A DNA stretch of 34,868 nt from Acidisoma sp. L85 (GTDB taxonomy: Bacteria; Pseudomonadota; Alphaproteobacteria; Acetobacterales; Acetobacteraceae): positions 177,779 through 212,646 of the forward strand of contig NZ_LMUQ01000076.1 of assembly GCF_009765865.1 (NCBI RefSeq), given 5' to 3'. The position numbers and the translations under genes are program-made. Below the pieces are notes generated by a model. That model did not search any database. It was given only the letters and a program-made list of their open reading frames with translations, and was not told where the DNA came from. Shown one piece after another: positions 1-9,354 of the stretch. How positions within the stretch are numbered: the first letter of the stretch is position 1; each line of letters starts with the position of its first letter.

Positions 1-389
1 GCGCGGGCATGGGTGTGCAGCCCGGTGAACGCCGGCAACAGGCTCGGATGGATGTTGATCATCCGCCCCGCCCATCGTGCGACGAGCCACGGGGTGAGCA
101 GCCGCATGTAACCCGCGAGACAGATCAACTCGACCCCATGAGCGACCAGCGCGGCATCCATAGCCGCCTCATGCGACGCGCGGTCCCGCCCGAACGTCCG
201 ATGGTCGATCGCCTCAGTCGCCACGCCCCGCGCGGCGGCGCTGGCAAGACCCTCGGCCTCCGGGTTGTTCGACAGCACGAGCGCGATCTCGGCGGGGAAA
301 TCGGGTGCCGCCGCCGCCGCGACCAGCGCCATCATGTTGGAGCCTCGGCCGCTGATCAGGATGCCGACCCGGCGGCGAGAAACGCTCAT
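1..389 (-). CDS. purN: Phosphoribosylglycinamide formyltransferase, 3' end cut by window edge
   Basis: PurN transfers a formyl group from 10-formyl-tetrahydrofolate to GAR, the third step of purine synthesis, in the cytoplasm. About 129 codons are visible, from the ATG at 389 to the window edge. The N-terminus has the phosphate-binding GRGSN loop (residues about 14-18), and the last visible part has [10 protein letters not shown], which carries the catalytic Asn and His of the family. The catalytic Asp region lies outside the window. The ATG overlaps the purM stop codon (ATGA), so the two genes are probably translationally coupled. This purM-purN order is common in proteobacteria. Identity is secure; only completeness is unknown. 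Confidence 0.95.
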   Translation of the reverse strand, partial: MSVSRRRVGILISGRGSNMMALVAAAAAPDFPAEIALVLSNNPEAEGLASAAARGVATEAIDHRTFGRDRASHEAAMDAALVAHGVELICLAGYMRLLTPWLVARWAGRMINIHPSLLPAFTGLHTHAR

Positions 390-1480
390 CCCAGCCAGTC
401 GGCCGGCGTCCGCACCTCGACCGTGGCCGGACCCGGACCCGCGCCCGCGTCGACCTTGCCGATGGTGAAGACGCTTTCGCCCTCTGCTTCGAGCATCGAC
501 CGTGCCGCATCCACATCCGCCGCCGCGACTACCAGCGTCATGCCGATGCCGCAGTTGAACACCCGCAGCATCTCCTCATGCGCGACGCCACCGGCCCGAG
601 CGAGCCAGCGGAACACTGGCGGTACATCCCAAAGGGCCGCGTCCAACCTTGCGACAGTGCCTTCCGGCAGAGCGCGGTTGAGATTGCCCGGCAATCCGCC
701 GCCGGTGATATGCGCCGCCGCCTTGAGCAGCCTGGCACGATGCAGCTTGAGCAGCGGCAACACATAAAGCCGCGTTGGCGTCATCAGTGCCTGCGCCAGG
801 GTCTGACCCTCGGTGAAAGGGCAGGGGCCATCGAGATCGGCACCGGCCCGCTCGGCCACGCGCCGCACCAGCGAAAAGCCGTTTGAATGCACGCCCGAAC
901 TGCCCAGACCCAGCACCACGTCACCCACCGCCACGTCGCGTGGCAGCAGCGCGCCGCGTTCCGCCGCCCCCACCGCGAAACCGGCGAGGTCATAGTCGCC
1001 ACCCTGATACAGTCCCGGCATCTCCGCGGTCTCGCCACCCACCAGCGCGCAGCCGGAGAGGCGGCAACCCTCGGCGATGCCGGCGATGACCTTTGTCGCC
1101 GCCGCGACATCCAGCGATCCGGTCGCGAAATAGTCGAGGAAGAACAGCGGCTCGGCGCCCTGCACGATGAGGTCGTTGACGCACATCGCCACCAGGTCGA
1201 TGCCCACGGTCTCATGCAGCCCATGGTCGATCGCGATCTTGAGCTTGGTGCCGACGCCATCGGTGGCCGAGACCAGAACCGGATCGGTGAAGCCTGCCCC
1301 CTTAAGGTCGAACAAGGCGCCGAAGCCGCCCAGCCCGCCCATGACGCCGCTGCGCGAAGTGGCGCGGGCGAGGGGTTTGATGGCCTCGACCAGCGCATCC
1401 CCGGCTGCGATATCGACGCCCGCCTCGCGATAGGTCGCACCATTTCCGCCGGCGCGCCCGGCGCTCGCCCCTGTGGTCAT
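386..1480 (-). CDS. purM: Phosphoribosylformylglycinamidine cyclo-ligase
   Basis: PurM (AIR synthetase) closes the imidazole ring of FGAM using ATP, the fifth step of purine synthesis. The 364-residue protein is slightly longer than the usual 345 or so because of a glycine/alanine-rich N-terminus. Family blocks are visible: [20 protein letters not shown], then [39 protein letters not shown] and [13 protein letters not shown]. The [13 protein letters not shown] block lies in the C-terminal domain. The start may lie a few codons downstream of 1480, because the first 15 residues are not conserved. The gene overlaps purN by four bases. It diverges from the gene at 1670 across about 190 bases, which should hold both promoters; I could not pick out clear -35/-10 boxes there. 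Confidence 0.97.
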   Translation of the reverse strand: MTTGASAGRAGGNGATYREAGVDIAAGDALVEAIKPLARATSRSGVMGGLGGFGALFDLKGAGFTDPVLVSATDGVGTKLKIAIDHGLHETVGIDLVAMCVNDLIVQGAEPLFFLDYFATGSLDVAAATKVIAGIAEGCRLSGCALVGGETAEMPGLYQGGDYDLAGFAVGAAERGALLPRDVAVGDVVLGLGSSGVHSNGFSLVRRVAERAGADLDGPCPFTEGQTLAQALMTPTRLYVLPLLKLHRARLLKAAAHITGGGLPGNLNRALPEGTVARLDAALWDVPPVFRWLARAGGVAHEEMLRVFNCGIGMTLVVAAADVDAARSMLEAEGESVFTIGKVDAGAGPGPATVEVRTPADWLG

Positions 1481-1669
1481 GCTGGGCTCGTGCCTCTGGT
1501 CATCCGGGCCCTCGATGCGCTAGGCCTTGGCCGCTGTTCCGCCGCGTTTCGTGGCGGGCTTCAGAGGGTGCAAGGCACAGTCCTGTGACGAGGCGCGGAC
1601 ACAATCACAGCCGTCTCGCCGGCGCAACCGCCGTCCCAGCGAGATCGGGCAAGGGTCTGGGCGCCTTCG

Positions 1670-2236
1670 ATGCCTGACGGCGCTCGCATTTCCGGGCCAC
1701 ATTCCACTGCTCTGCTGACAGCTCCAAATCTCATAACGCTCGCCCGCATCGGCGCCGTTCCGTTAGCCGTCTGGCTCGTGCTGCGGCAGGATCTGTCGCT
1801 TGCCTTCTGGCTCTTTCTCGCGGCTGGCGTCTCGGATGCCATTGACGGCTGGCTGGCCCGGCGAGGGTCCGCCTCCGTCATCGGCGCGATACTCGATCCG
1901 GTGGCGGATAAGGCTCTGCTCGTCTCGATGTATGTGACGCTTGCGGCGGTCGGTGAACTGCCGCCGTGGCTCGCCATCCTCGTGGTGTTCCGCGACCTGG
2001 TGATCGTCGGCGGCATCCTGTGTCTGTCCTTTATCGGCGTCCGGGTGGCGATCAAGCCGCTCCGCATCTCGAAGTTCAACACGGTGCTGCAGATCACACT
2101 GGTTGCCTTAGTGCTGTTGATCAGCGGCTGGCATCTTGCGATCCCCGCTCTCGTGGACGCGCTGGTTGTCTGCGTCGCACTCAGTACCTGCGCTTCCGGC
2201 GCCGCCTATGTCTGGCAATGGACTGCCCGGCGGTGA
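1670..2236 (+). CDS. CDP-alcohol phosphatidyltransferase family protein (PgsA-like)
   Basis: This is an integral membrane enzyme of the CDP-OH-P transferase family, which displaces CMP from a CDP-alcohol (usually CDP-diacylglycerol) to build phospholipid headgroups. The 188 residues contain the signature D-x2-DG-x2-AR-x7-G-x3-D-x3-D in the stretch from SDAIDGW to LDPVADK (about residues 63-87), which supplies the metal-binding aspartates. The N-terminal NLITLARIGAVPL matches PgsA-type entries into the first membrane helix, and hydrophobic segments cover most of the rest. The acceptor (glycerol-3-phosphate or another) cannot be decided from the motif. Alphaproteobacteria often have a second, divergent PgsA-like protein at this locus beside the permease and hdaA. 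Its stop lies 9 bases before the next start. Confidence 0.9.
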   Translation: MPDGARISGPHSTALLTAPNLITLARIGAVPLAVWLVLRQDLSLAFWLFLAAGVSDAIDGWLARRGSASVIGAILDPVADKALLVSMYVTLAAVGELPPWLAILVVFRDLVIVGGILCLSFIGVRVAIKPLRISKFNTVLQITLVALVLLISGWHLAIPALVDALVVCVALSTCASGAAYVWQWTARR

Positions 2237-2245
2237 GGGTGGCGA

Positions 2246-3403
2246 ATGGCTGAGCGCATCGAACCGCCGCCGCTACCGCCGCAGGCACCAGTCGAGATGC
2301 CGGTCATCCTCGGGCGGCGGGCGACGCGAGGCCAGCGCATCGCCCTCGTCATCTGCATTCTGCTGCTCACCTGCCTCGTCTTCTACCTCTTCTCGAGCGT
2401 GCTGCTGCCCTTCGTGGCCGCGGCGGGCATCGCTTATTTCCTGGATCCGGTGGCGGTCCGCCTCAATCGCCTCGGCGTGCCGCGCTGGGTGGCGGCGCTA
2501 CTGCTGGTGCTTGCCCTCATCGCCCTGACCCTCACCTTCGTGCTGCTGCTCTATCCCATCATCCTGTCGCAGCTCGGTCTGTTGTTGCAGCGGGTGCCGA
2601 CCTATGTGGTCGAGGTCCAGGCCTGGGCCAACGGCACGCTGTCCCATCTGCAGGAACATCTCGGCCGCGATTTCGTGGACAGCAAGCTGCGCGAGATCGT
2701 GAGTTCGCATGCGGGCGCGATGATCCCTTATGCCGTCGGCGCGCTGACGCGGGTCATCGGCGGCGGCTTCGCCATCGTCAATGCCATCGCCCTGCTCGTC
2801 GTCACGCCGATCGTCGCCTTCTATCTGCTGCGGGACTGGCCGAGGCTGGTGGCGAGGATCGATGCGCTGCTGCCGCGTCGCTATGCCGGCGTCATCCGGC
2901 TCCAGGCGCTAGAAGTCGATCGCATCCTCTCCGCCTGGCTGCGCGGACAGCTGCTCTGCTGCCTCATGCTGGCGATCTTCTATGCCATCGGCCTCACGGC
3001 GGTCGGGCTCGATCTCGGCCTCATCGTGGGCATGACGGCGGGATTGCTGTCCTTCATTCCCTATGTCGGGACCATCACGGGCGCGGTGACCTCGATTGGT
3101 CTGGCGCTTGCCCAGTTTCCCAGCTGGAACGGCGTCTTCCTGGTTGCAGGGGTCTTCATCCTCGGGCAGATCCTGGAGGGCTACGTGATCTACCCGCGCC
3201 TCCTCGGCAACCGGGTGGAGCTGCACGATGTGCTGGTGATCTTCGCCCTGATGGCCGGCGGCGCGGCCTTCGGCTTCCTCGGCGTGCTGCTCGCGGTGCC
3301 GGTCACGGCGGCACTTGGCGTCCTGACGCGCTTCTGGCTCCGCCGCTACCTGGCGAGCCCGCTCTACCTCGATCCGCCGCCGCTCGATCGCTTCCGGCAC
3401 TGA
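2246..3403 (+). CDS. AI-2E family transporter (PerM/UPF0118)
   Basis: This is a 385-residue inner-membrane protein of the AI-2E exporter-like family. Members include TqsA-like and PerM-like proteins and some Na+/H+ antiporters, so the substrate is unknown. Strong hydrophobic segments occur near residues 30-60, 65-100, 150-190 and 225-365. The family's C-terminal region is clear: FIPYVGTITGAV, then ILGQILEGYVIYPRLLGNRV and GGAAFGFLGVLLAVPVTAAL. The ATG follows a GAGGG ribosome-binding sequence that overlaps the upstream stop codon, which supports co-translation with the phosphatidyltransferase. Permease-hdaA-ppk is a recurring alphaproteobacterial order. The name is a family label, not evidence of autoinducer transport. 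Confidence 0.92.
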   Translation: MAERIEPPPLPPQAPVEMPVILGRRATRGQRIALVICILLLTCLVFYLFSSVLLPFVAAAGIAYFLDPVAVRLNRLGVPRWVAALLLVLALIALTLTFVLLLYPIILSQLGLLLQRVPTYVVEVQAWANGTLSHLQEHLGRDFVDSKLREIVSSHAGAMIPYAVGALTRVIGGGFAIVNAIALLVVTPIVAFYLLRDWPRLVARIDALLPRRYAGVIRLQALEVDRILSAWLRGQLLCCLMLAIFYAIGLTAVGLDLGLIVGMTAGLLSFIPYVGTITGAVTSIGLALAQFPSWNGVFLVAGVFILGQILEGYVIYPRLLGNRVELHDVLVIFALMAGGAAFGFLGVLLAVPVTAALGVLTRFWLRRYLASPLYLDPPPLDRFRH

Positions 3404-3413
3404 CGCCGCGCTG

Positions 3414-4130
3414 ATGCGCCAGCTCGCCTTACCCTTCGCGCATGCCCCGCGCTTTCGCGCCGAGGACTTCATCGCCGCGCCCTCCAATGCCGAGGCACGC
3501 GCATGGCTCGACCGCCGCACGAGTTGGCCGGGCGGCCGCCTCGCGATCTATGGCGACGAGGGATCCGGCAAGAGTCACCTGCTCCATCTCTGGGCAGCTC
3601 GCCAAAACGCTGTCCAGCTCAGCGGCCCAGCTCTGAGGATCCTACCCAAACCGGGCGAGACCGGCCCGCTCGTCATCGACGATGCGGATGCCGCCCCTGA
3701 CGAGGCCATCCTGCTTCATCTCCTCAACCTCGCCGCTGAGGATGCTCGCCCGGTGCTCCTCGCGGGCCGCTTGGCACCCGCACATTGGCCCGTGCGCCTG
3801 CCCGATCTCGCGAGCCGCCTGCGTGCCATCTCCGCGGTACTCCTGAAACCCGCCGAGGATGATCTCCTGCAAGCGCTCCTGGCGCGGCTCCTATCGGATC
3901 GCCAATTGCTGCTGCCCGAAAGCCTCCAAGTCTGGATGCTGACCCGCCTGCCGCGCCATCCCGCCGCCTTGCGCGAGGCGGTTGCCCGGCTGGATCGACA
4001 AACCCTTGCCGAGGGCCGTCGGGTCACTCGAGCCGGCGCCGCTGCCGTACTCGCTGAAATCTGTGCGGAAAATGATGATTTCGATAACTCTCCGCCGCTA
4101 CTCTCCACAAATCCGGCGAGTCTCCTGTAG
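3414..4130 (+). CDS. hdaA: DnaA-related replication regulator HdaA (Hda homologue)
   Basis: This is a DnaA-domain-III-like AAA+ protein that, with the beta sliding clamp, promotes ATP hydrolysis on DnaA and so limits re-initiation. Near the N-terminus, QLALPF (residues 3-8) is a standard clamp-binding peptide. Walker A is GDEGSGKS (47-54) and Walker B is LVIDDAD (86-92). An arginine-rich lid region follows, and the tail is poorly conserved (last 25 residues). There is no C-terminal DnaA-type helix-turn-helix, which separates it from DnaA itself. The length of 238 residues fits Hda/HdaA. It lies 10 bases after the permease and 8 bases before ppk, so it is probably in the same transcript. I see no good Shine-Dalgarno sequence of its own. 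Confidence 0.9.
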   Translation: MRQLALPFAHAPRFRAEDFIAAPSNAEARAWLDRRTSWPGGRLAIYGDEGSGKSHLLHLWAARQNAVQLSGPALRILPKPGETGPLVIDDADAAPDEAILLHLLNLAAEDARPVLLAGRLAPAHWPVRLPDLASRLRAISAVLLKPAEDDLLQALLARLLSDRQLLLPESLQVWMLTRLPRHPAALREAVARLDRQTLAEGRRVTRAGAAAVLAEICAENDDFDNSPPLLSTNPASLL

Positions 4131-4138
4131 GGTAAGAC

Positions 4139-6325
4139 ATGAGCTCAGTCGCCCGGCTTCCCCCCGCCGCCGAAACCGAAATCCCCGCGATCGCGCCCGA
4201 CTCGCCGAGTCGCTTCATAAACCGGGAGCTGTCCTGGCTGGATTTCAACCACCGCGTGGTCGAGGAGGCCGAGAACCGCCACCACCCGCTGCTCGAACGC
4301 CTGCGCTTCATCTCGATCAGCGCCTCGAATCTCGATGAATTCTACTCGGTCCGCGTTGCCGGGCTGGTCGGCCAGGCCAAGGCCGGGGTCAACGTGCAGT
4401 CGCCCGACGGGCTGACGCCGGCCCAGCAGTTGCTCGACATCAACGCCCGCGCCCGCCGTCTCCTCGCGGACCAGCAGCACGCCTGGCGCAAGGTGCGCGA
4501 CGAGCTGGCCCATGCCGGGCTCGTGGTCTGCGATGCGGATGATCTGACGGCCGCCGATCGCGAATGGCTGAGTGCCTATTTTATGGAGCGCGTTTTTCCG
4601 GTTCTGACGCCGCTCGCCATCGACCCCGCCCATCCGTTCCCCTTCGTGCCGAATATGGGTCTGGTGATGGCCCTGCTGCTCGTCTCGAATGAAGACCGCA
4701 CGACGATGCGGGCGCTGATCCCGCTTCCCGCGCAGATCGAGCGCTTCGTGCGCCTGCCCTCGGAAGCGGGCAGCCCGATCCGCTTCATCATGCTCGAAGC
4801 GCTCGTCAACTTGTGCCTCCAACGGCTCTTCCCGGGCTATTCCAATGCGGGCGAGGGGCTCTTCCGAGTCATCCGCGACACTGATGTCGAGTTCGAGGAG
4901 GAAGCCGAGGACCTCGTTCTCTCCTACGAGACGGCGCTCAAGCGCCGCCGGCGCGGTGTCGCCATCAACCTCACCCTCCAAGCTTCAATGCCGGACGACC
5001 TCCGCGAGCTGGTGACCGAGGAGTTCGAGGTTCCGCCTGACGAGGTTTTCACCGAGGCCGGCATTCTCGGCGCCGTCGATCTCAAGCAGCTCATCGTCGA
5101 TGACAGGCCGGACCTGCTCTTCCCGCCCTATACGCCGCGCTTCCCCGAGCGGGTGCGTGACTTCGGCGGCGACTGCTTCGCCGCCATTCGCGCCAAGGAC
5201 ATCATCGTCCACCACCCCTTCGAGAGCTTCGACGTGGTAGTGCAGTTCCTGCGCCAGGCGGCAGGCGACCCGAACGTGATCGCGGTGAAGCAGACGCTTT
5301 ACCGCACCAGCAAGGACAGCCCCATCGTCAAGGCGCTGATCGAGGCGGCGGAGGCCGGCAAGTCGGTGACCGCCCTGGTCGAGCTGCGCGCCCGCTTCGA
5401 TGAGGAGGCCAATATCCGCCTCTCGCGCTCGCTGGAGGCGGCGGGCGTCCAGGTCGTCTTCGGCTTCGCCGAACTCAAGACCCACGCCAAGATTTCGCTG
5501 GTCGTGCGGCGAGAGGGCGGTGCGGTACGCTCCTACGCGCATTTCGGTACCGGCAACTATCATCCGATCACCGCGCGCATCTACACCGACCTCAGCTTCT
5601 TCACCTCCGACCCCGACCTCACCCGCGATGCCGCCCGGTTGTTCAACTACATGACCGGCTATGCGCGGCCCGAGAATATGGACGCCATCGCCTTCAGCCC
5701 GCTGACCACGCGGCTGACGCTCGAGTCGCTCATCCGGGCGGAGATCGCCAATGCCAAGGCGGGCAAGCCATCCGGCATCTGGCTCAAGGTCAATTCGCTC
5801 GTCGATGACCGGATGATCGACCTGCTGTATGAGGCGTCGCGCGCCGGCGTCAGCGTCAAATGCGTCGTGCGCGGCATCTGCTGCCTGCGTCCGGGCGTGC
5901 CGGGCCTGTCCGAGAATATCCGGGTAAAATCGATCGTCGGGCGCTTCCTGGAGCACGCGCGGATCTGCGTCTTCGCCAATGCCCATGCCCTGCCCAGCCG
6001 CCAGGCCAAGGTCTTCATCAGCAGCGCCGACTGGATGTCCCGCAATCTCGACATGCGGGTGGAAACGCTGGTGCCGATCCGTAACGCGACAGTGCATGCC
6101 CAGGTGCTCGATCAGATCATGGTTGTGGACCTAAAGGACAATGTGCAGTCCTGGGAACTCGGCGGCGACGGGGCCTGGAGGCGTGTTCAGGGTGGACGCA
6201 AGCCGATTTCCGCTCATAACTACTTCATGACCAATCCATCCCTCTCGGGCCGCGGCTCCGCGCTGCATGGCCCCGCGATGGCGGCCACGGCGGGGCGTCG
6301 CCCGCTTCACGCATTAAGGGACTGA
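4139..6325 (+). CDS. ppk: Polyphosphate kinase 1
   Basis: PPK1 reversibly polymerises the gamma-phosphate of ATP into inorganic polyphosphate. The 728 residues match the four-domain layout of the family. The N domain begins with [17 protein letters not shown]. The phosphorylated histidine is His449 in [10 protein letters not shown], equivalent to E. coli His435. The second conserved histidine is His468 in YAHFGTGNY, at the same 19-residue spacing as in E. coli. The C-terminal domain carries [19 protein letters not shown] in the hdaA stop region (about 4131-4134) serves as ribosome-binding site. The TGA stop at 6323 is in the same reading frame as the downstream exopolyphosphatase, an unusual junction described separately. 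Confidence 0.97.
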   Translation: MSSVARLPPAAETEIPAIAPDSPSRFINRELSWLDFNHRVVEEAENRHHPLLERLRFISISASNLDEFYSVRVAGLVGQAKAGVNVQSPDGLTPAQQLLDINARARRLLADQQHAWRKVRDELAHAGLVVCDADDLTAADREWLSAYFMERVFPVLTPLAIDPAHPFPFVPNMGLVMALLLVSNEDRTTMRALIPLPAQIERFVRLPSEAGSPIRFIMLEALVNLCLQRLFPGYSNAGEGLFRVIRDTDVEFEEEAEDLVLSYETALKRRRRGVAINLTLQASMPDDLRELVTEEFEVPPDEVFTEAGILGAVDLKQLIVDDRPDLLFPPYTPRFPERVRDFGGDCFAAIRAKDIIVHHPFESFDVVVQFLRQAAGDPNVIAVKQTLYRTSKDSPIVKALIEAAEAGKSVTALVELRARFDEEANIRLSRSLEAAGVQVVFGFAELKTHAKISLVVRREGGAVRSYAHFGTGNYHPITARIYTDLSFFTSDPDLTRDAARLFNYMTGYARPENMDAIAFSPLTTRLTLESLIRAEIANAKAGKPSGIWLKVNSLVDDRMIDLLYEASRAGVSVKCVVRGICCLRPGVPGLSENIRVKSIVGRFLEHARICVFANAHALPSRQAKVFISSADWMSRNLDMRVETLVPIRNATVHAQVLDQIMVVDLKDNVQSWELGGDGAWRRVQGGRKPISAHNYFMTNPSLSGRGSALHGPAMAATAGRRPLHALRD
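6316..6320 (+). promoter_or_regulatory. Ribosome-binding site that places the ppx start at CTG 6329
   Basis: AAGGG sits 8 bases before a CTG codon at 6329, inside the last codons of ppk. The first ATG/GTG in the ppx frame is the GTG at 6437, which lies downstream of the conserved DLGSNS phosphate-binding motif and so cannot be the true start. No ATG, GTG or TTG exists in that frame between the ppk stop and this motif. The spacing of AAGGG to the CTG is ideal, so CTG initiation is the simplest reading. Confidence 0.55.
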
Positions 6326-6328
6326 CCG

Positions 6329-7804
6329 CTGACCCCGCCACGCTTCGCTGTCGTCGATCTCGGCTCCAACTCGGTCCGCCTCGTCGTCTATGAGGGTGAA
6401 TCCCGCAATCCGGTCGCGATCTTCAACGAGAAGGCGGTGCTGCGCCTCGGCCGTGGTCTGCAACAGACCGGGCTGCTGAACGAGGAAGGCGTCTCCCAGG
6501 CGCTGACCGTGATGAGCCGCTACCACGCGATCGCCCGCGCCATGCATGCCGACCCCTTCGAGGTATTGGCGACCGCCGCGGTTCGGGACGCAGAAAATGG
6601 CCCCGCTTTTGTTGCTGGTCTCCAGGCCCGCATGCCGGGCGTGCCCATCCGCGTCCTGCCCGGCAAAGAGGAGGCACGGCTCTCCGCCCAGGGCGTGGTT
6701 TGCGGCATTCCGGACGCCCAAGGCATCCTGCTCGATATCGGCGGCGGTTCGCTGGAGGCGGTGCGACTAGTACGCGGCACAGTGGTACAGAGCGAAACCA
6801 TGCGTCTCGGCGTCATCCGCCTCGCCGACCGCTCCGAAGGCGACCTGCTGCGGGCGCGCATCATCGTCGAGGAAGACACGGCGAAGGTGCCGTGGCTCGG
6901 CGATGGCGCGGGCGAGACGCTCTATCTCGTCGGCGGCGCCTTCCGGGCGCTCGCGCGCATCCACATGTCGCAGACGGGCTACCCGCTCAACATGATCCAC
7001 CAGTATTCCATCGCACGCGAGGAGGCGCGGGATCTGGCGGGAGTGGTGGCCGGCGCCAGCCGCCGCGCGCTGGAACGGCTGCCCGGCATCGCCCGGCGGC
7101 GTATCGACGATCTGCCCTTCGCCGCCGTCGTGCTGCGCCGCCTGCTACGGGTCACGGCCGCGGCCCGCGTCGTATTCAGCGCCAATGGTCTGCGCGAGGG
7201 TTGGCTCATGGAGCGCATGCCCATCAACGTGCGCGCCGAGGATCCCCTGCTGGCCGCCGCGCGCGATATGGCGACCCGTTTCGGTCGGGACGTGAACCTG
7301 CCGCCCGCTTTGTTCGAGTGGACAGCCCGGCTAGCCCTTCGCGAGACGCCCGACCAGCGGAGACTGCGGGAAGCCGCCTGCTGGTTCTCGGATGTCGCGA
7401 GCCACGACCATCCGGAATACCGCGCCGAGCAGGCGTTCCTCCGGGTTTTGCGCCAGCCGGAAACCGGCGTCAGCCACCATGCCCGCGCCTTCCTCGCCCT
7501 GGTCATCGCCATGCGCTACGAGGCGGAGCCCGATGCCGCCTTCCTCGGCAGCGCCAGGCTGCTGCTGGATATGGCCTCCGTGCAACGCGCTGAGGTGCTC
7601 GGTGTCGCTTTGCGCCTCGCCTATACGCTTTCGGGCGGCACACCCGACCTTCTCGCCGGCACTTCGCTGGGTATCGAGGAGGGAAGACTGATCCTCGACC
7701 TCAACGAGAATGCGGGTGTTTTCGCGGGCGAGAGCGTGATCCGGCGTCTTGGCCGAGTCGCGGCGGCCCTTGGCCTCGAACCGGCCGCCCGCGTCGCGCA
7801 ATGA
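6329..7804 (+). CDS. ppx: Exopolyphosphatase / Ppx-GppA phosphatase
   Basis: This protein hydrolyses terminal phosphates of polyphosphate and possibly (p)ppGpp, opposing PPK encoded just upstream. From the CTG at 6329 it has 491 residues. The ASKHA-fold phosphate-1 motif is VVDLGSNSVRLVV (about 8-20), and phosphate-2 is LLDIGGGSLEAV (about 134-145). An adenosine-type LVGGAFRALARIH follows. The C-terminal half holds an HD-like domain around WFSDVASHDHPEYRAEQAF. The start rests on the conserved N-terminus and a Shine-Dalgarno sequence, because no conventional start codon precedes the first motif. A GTG at 6437 would give 455 residues but would remove the first phosphate-binding motif. The gene is in frame with ppk across one TGA. 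Function is secure; the start codon is uncertain. Confidence 0.9.
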   Translation: MTPPRFAVVDLGSNSVRLVVYEGESRNPVAIFNEKAVLRLGRGLQQTGLLNEEGVSQALTVMSRYHAIARAMHADPFEVLATAAVRDAENGPAFVAGLQARMPGVPIRVLPGKEEARLSAQGVVCGIPDAQGILLDIGGGSLEAVRLVRGTVVQSETMRLGVIRLADRSEGDLLRARIIVEEDTAKVPWLGDGAGETLYLVGGAFRALARIHMSQTGYPLNMIHQYSIAREEARDLAGVVAGASRRALERLPGIARRRIDDLPFAAVVLRRLLRVTAAARVVFSANGLREGWLMERMPINVRAEDPLLAAARDMATRFGRDVNLPPALFEWTARLALRETPDQRRLREAACWFSDVASHDHPEYRAEQAFLRVLRQPETGVSHHARAFLALVIAMRYEAEPDAAFLGSARLLLDMASVQRAEVLGVALRLAYTLSGGTPDLLAGTSLGIEEGRLILDLNENAGVFAGESVIRRLGRVAAALGLEPAARVAQ

Positions 7805-7813
7805 TTGCCTCGC

Positions 7814-7838
7814 CGGCTGCCGGGTCCCCCGGAAGCCG
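7814..7838. other. Hairpin between convergent ppx and carboxypeptidase genes
   Basis: CGGCT-G-CCGGG, loop TCC, then CCCGG-A-AGCCG forms two 5-bp helices around a single G/A mismatch. It lies 10 bases after the ppx stop, between genes that converge. There is no T-tract on either side, so it may be a weak or Rho-assisted bidirectional terminator, or an mRNA 3'-end stabiliser. Confidence 0.4.
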
Positions 7839-7900
7839 AGAAGTGAATTGGGGCGCCGCCGCTGGATCCGGACGTCAAGAGCCGGCAAGCCGCGCGACGG

Positions 7901-9172
7901 TTAACGCTCCGCCACTTCGTTGCCTGCTGGCCGCACGGCGACGCAGGTGCGGCCATAATGGTTCATTGCGTTGCAGGCGGCGCGGGCACGGACTGGGCTG
8001 ACCGAGGCGATCCAGGCATGCCACTTGTGATGCCGCCCGATCTTGGCGGAAACCAGGTGAGCCGTGCCGCCGCCCGCCGCGCGGACCCCGATACGCAGCG
8101 CCGACTGCGCCAAGCCCTGGCTTGGATAGCTACCGAGATCCAGACTCCATGCTCCGGAAACGATGCGCTGGCCACTCCCGGTCTGGCTGCCGATCTGGCG
8201 CCGGCCATGCGGCAGCATGGCGGTCACCGGCACGATAGGACCGCTGCCCGCTACCCGCTGGGCGCGGCGGACCGCGGCATTGGCGGCCATGGCGGATAGG
8301 CCAGCCGATGGACCGAGCTCCGTGGCGAAGCCGTCATCCAGCATGCCGGTCATCTGGTGATCGCGAAAGCCGTTGGAGGGCGCCGCCATGACGACCCCAA
8401 TCAGCCGCACACCGCTCCGCTGGGCGCTTGTCACAAGGTTATGGCCGGCGGCATTGGTGAAGCCGGTCTTCAGGCCGTCCGCGCCCGGATAATATTTCAG
8501 GAGGTTGTCATGGTTGAAGACGACCCGGCCGCGAAATAGAAAGCTCGGCGCCGAGAAGTAATGGTAGTCGTCCGGGAAATCCTGGATCAGACGCCGGGCC
8601 AATACAGACATGTCCCGGGCCGTCGAGATCTGTGCTGGGTCTGGCAGGCCGGAAGCGTTGCGAAACACGCTGCTGTTCATGCCGAGTGAATGGGCCTTCA
8701 GTGTCATGAGAGCGCCGAACCGTGTCTCATCGCCGCCCGCAAGGAACTCTCCCGCAGCCGTCGCCGCGTCATTGGCAGAGAGTGTGACCATGCCGAGGAT
8801 CGCCTCTTCCACCGAAAGTCGCGAGCCTGGCCTCATGCCAAGCTTCACCGGCTGAACCGAGGCGGCATGGGCGGAGACCGGCATCATCTCGTCGAAGCTG
8901 ATGCGGTGATCCCGAATCGCCTCGAACAGCATGTAGAGTGTCATCAGCTTGGTCAGGCTGGCCGGATAGCGCGGCGCGTCCGCCTGTTGCTGGAAGAGCG
9001 TTTGCCCGCTCCGCGCATCGACGAGGACGGACGCCATGGGCGGTAGTTCATCGGCTCGCGCTGCGGCTTTGCCCATCACGCTGAGCACGGCCAGGCTGGC
9101 AATGAGCCTGAAAATCACCCGGATCGGGGAGCGTCGCCGCGGCTGATCGGCAGAATCGCTGGCTGCCGTCAT
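7901..9172 (-). CDS. Serine-type D-Ala-D-Ala carboxypeptidase with C-terminal SPOR domain
   Basis: This penicillin-binding-protein 5/6-type enzyme trims the terminal D-alanine from peptidoglycan stem peptides in the periplasm. It has 423 residues. A basic N-terminus and hydrophobic core (about residues 17-34) precede a cleavable-looking AAARADE. The catalytic triad of motifs is SLTK (72-75), SAN (132-134) and KTG (235-237). After a linker, roughly the last 75 residues (from WSLDLGSYPSQGLAQSAL to CVAVRP) read as a SPOR domain, which binds denuded glycan at division sites. That would target the enzyme to the septum. PBP5 of E. coli instead ends in a beta domain plus an amphipathic helix. It converges with ppx and diverges from the phasin gene. 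Confidence 0.93.
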   Translation of the reverse strand: MTAASDSADQPRRRSPIRVIFRLIASLAVLSVMGKAAARADELPPMASVLVDARSGQTLFQQQADAPRYPASLTKLMTLYMLFEAIRDHRISFDEMMPVSAHAASVQPVKLGMRPGSRLSVEEAILGMVTLSANDAATAAGEFLAGGDETRFGALMTLKAHSLGMNSSVFRNASGLPDPAQISTARDMSVLARRLIQDFPDDYHYFSAPSFLFRGRVVFNHDNLLKYYPGADGLKTGFTNAAGHNLVTSAQRSGVRLIGVVMAAPSNGFRDHQMTGMLDDGFATELGPSAGLSAMAANAAVRRAQRVAGSGPIVPVTAMLPHGRRQIGSQTGSGQRIVSGAWSLDLGSYPSQGLAQSALRIGVRAAGGGTAHLVSAKIGRHHKWHAWIASVSPVRARAACNAMNHYGRTCVAVRPAGNEVAER

Positions 9173-9332
9173 GCTCTGCCGTCCTCCATCACGTCGATCC
9201 TCTGTTTCGGCCGGCGCGGGAGCCGCTCACTGCCGCGAGAGGTTTGAAGCAAATCTACCGGAATTGCAATCAGTTGGAGGATGGACCTCACAAGCTTCCT
9301 ATGACCTTGGCGGAGATAGGAAAATTAAATTT

Positions 9333-9349
9333 ATTGTGCAGCGCACAAT
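9333..9349. promoter_or_regulatory. Inverted repeat, candidate PhaR operator upstream of phasin
   Basis: ATTGTGC-AGC-GCACAAT is a perfect 7-bp inverted repeat with a 3-base centre, in an AT-rich stretch before the phasin gene. Its core TGC-N3-GCA resembles the TGC-rich palindromes reported for PhaR, the PHB-sensing repressor that controls phasin genes in alphaproteobacteria. The sequence shows the repeat; PhaR as its ligand is inference, and no phaR gene is in the window. Confidence 0.5.
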
Positions 9350-9354
9350 TTCTC

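Noticed and set aside
386-1588. Long open frames antisense to purM and to many other genes
   Set aside because: They mirror the codon pattern of the GC-rich genes on the other strand and translate to Arg/Pro/Ala-rich sequence with no motifs.
6437-7804. ppx starting at the GTG at 6437
   Set aside because: This would delete the conserved DLGSNS phosphate-binding motif encoded at about 6350-6375.
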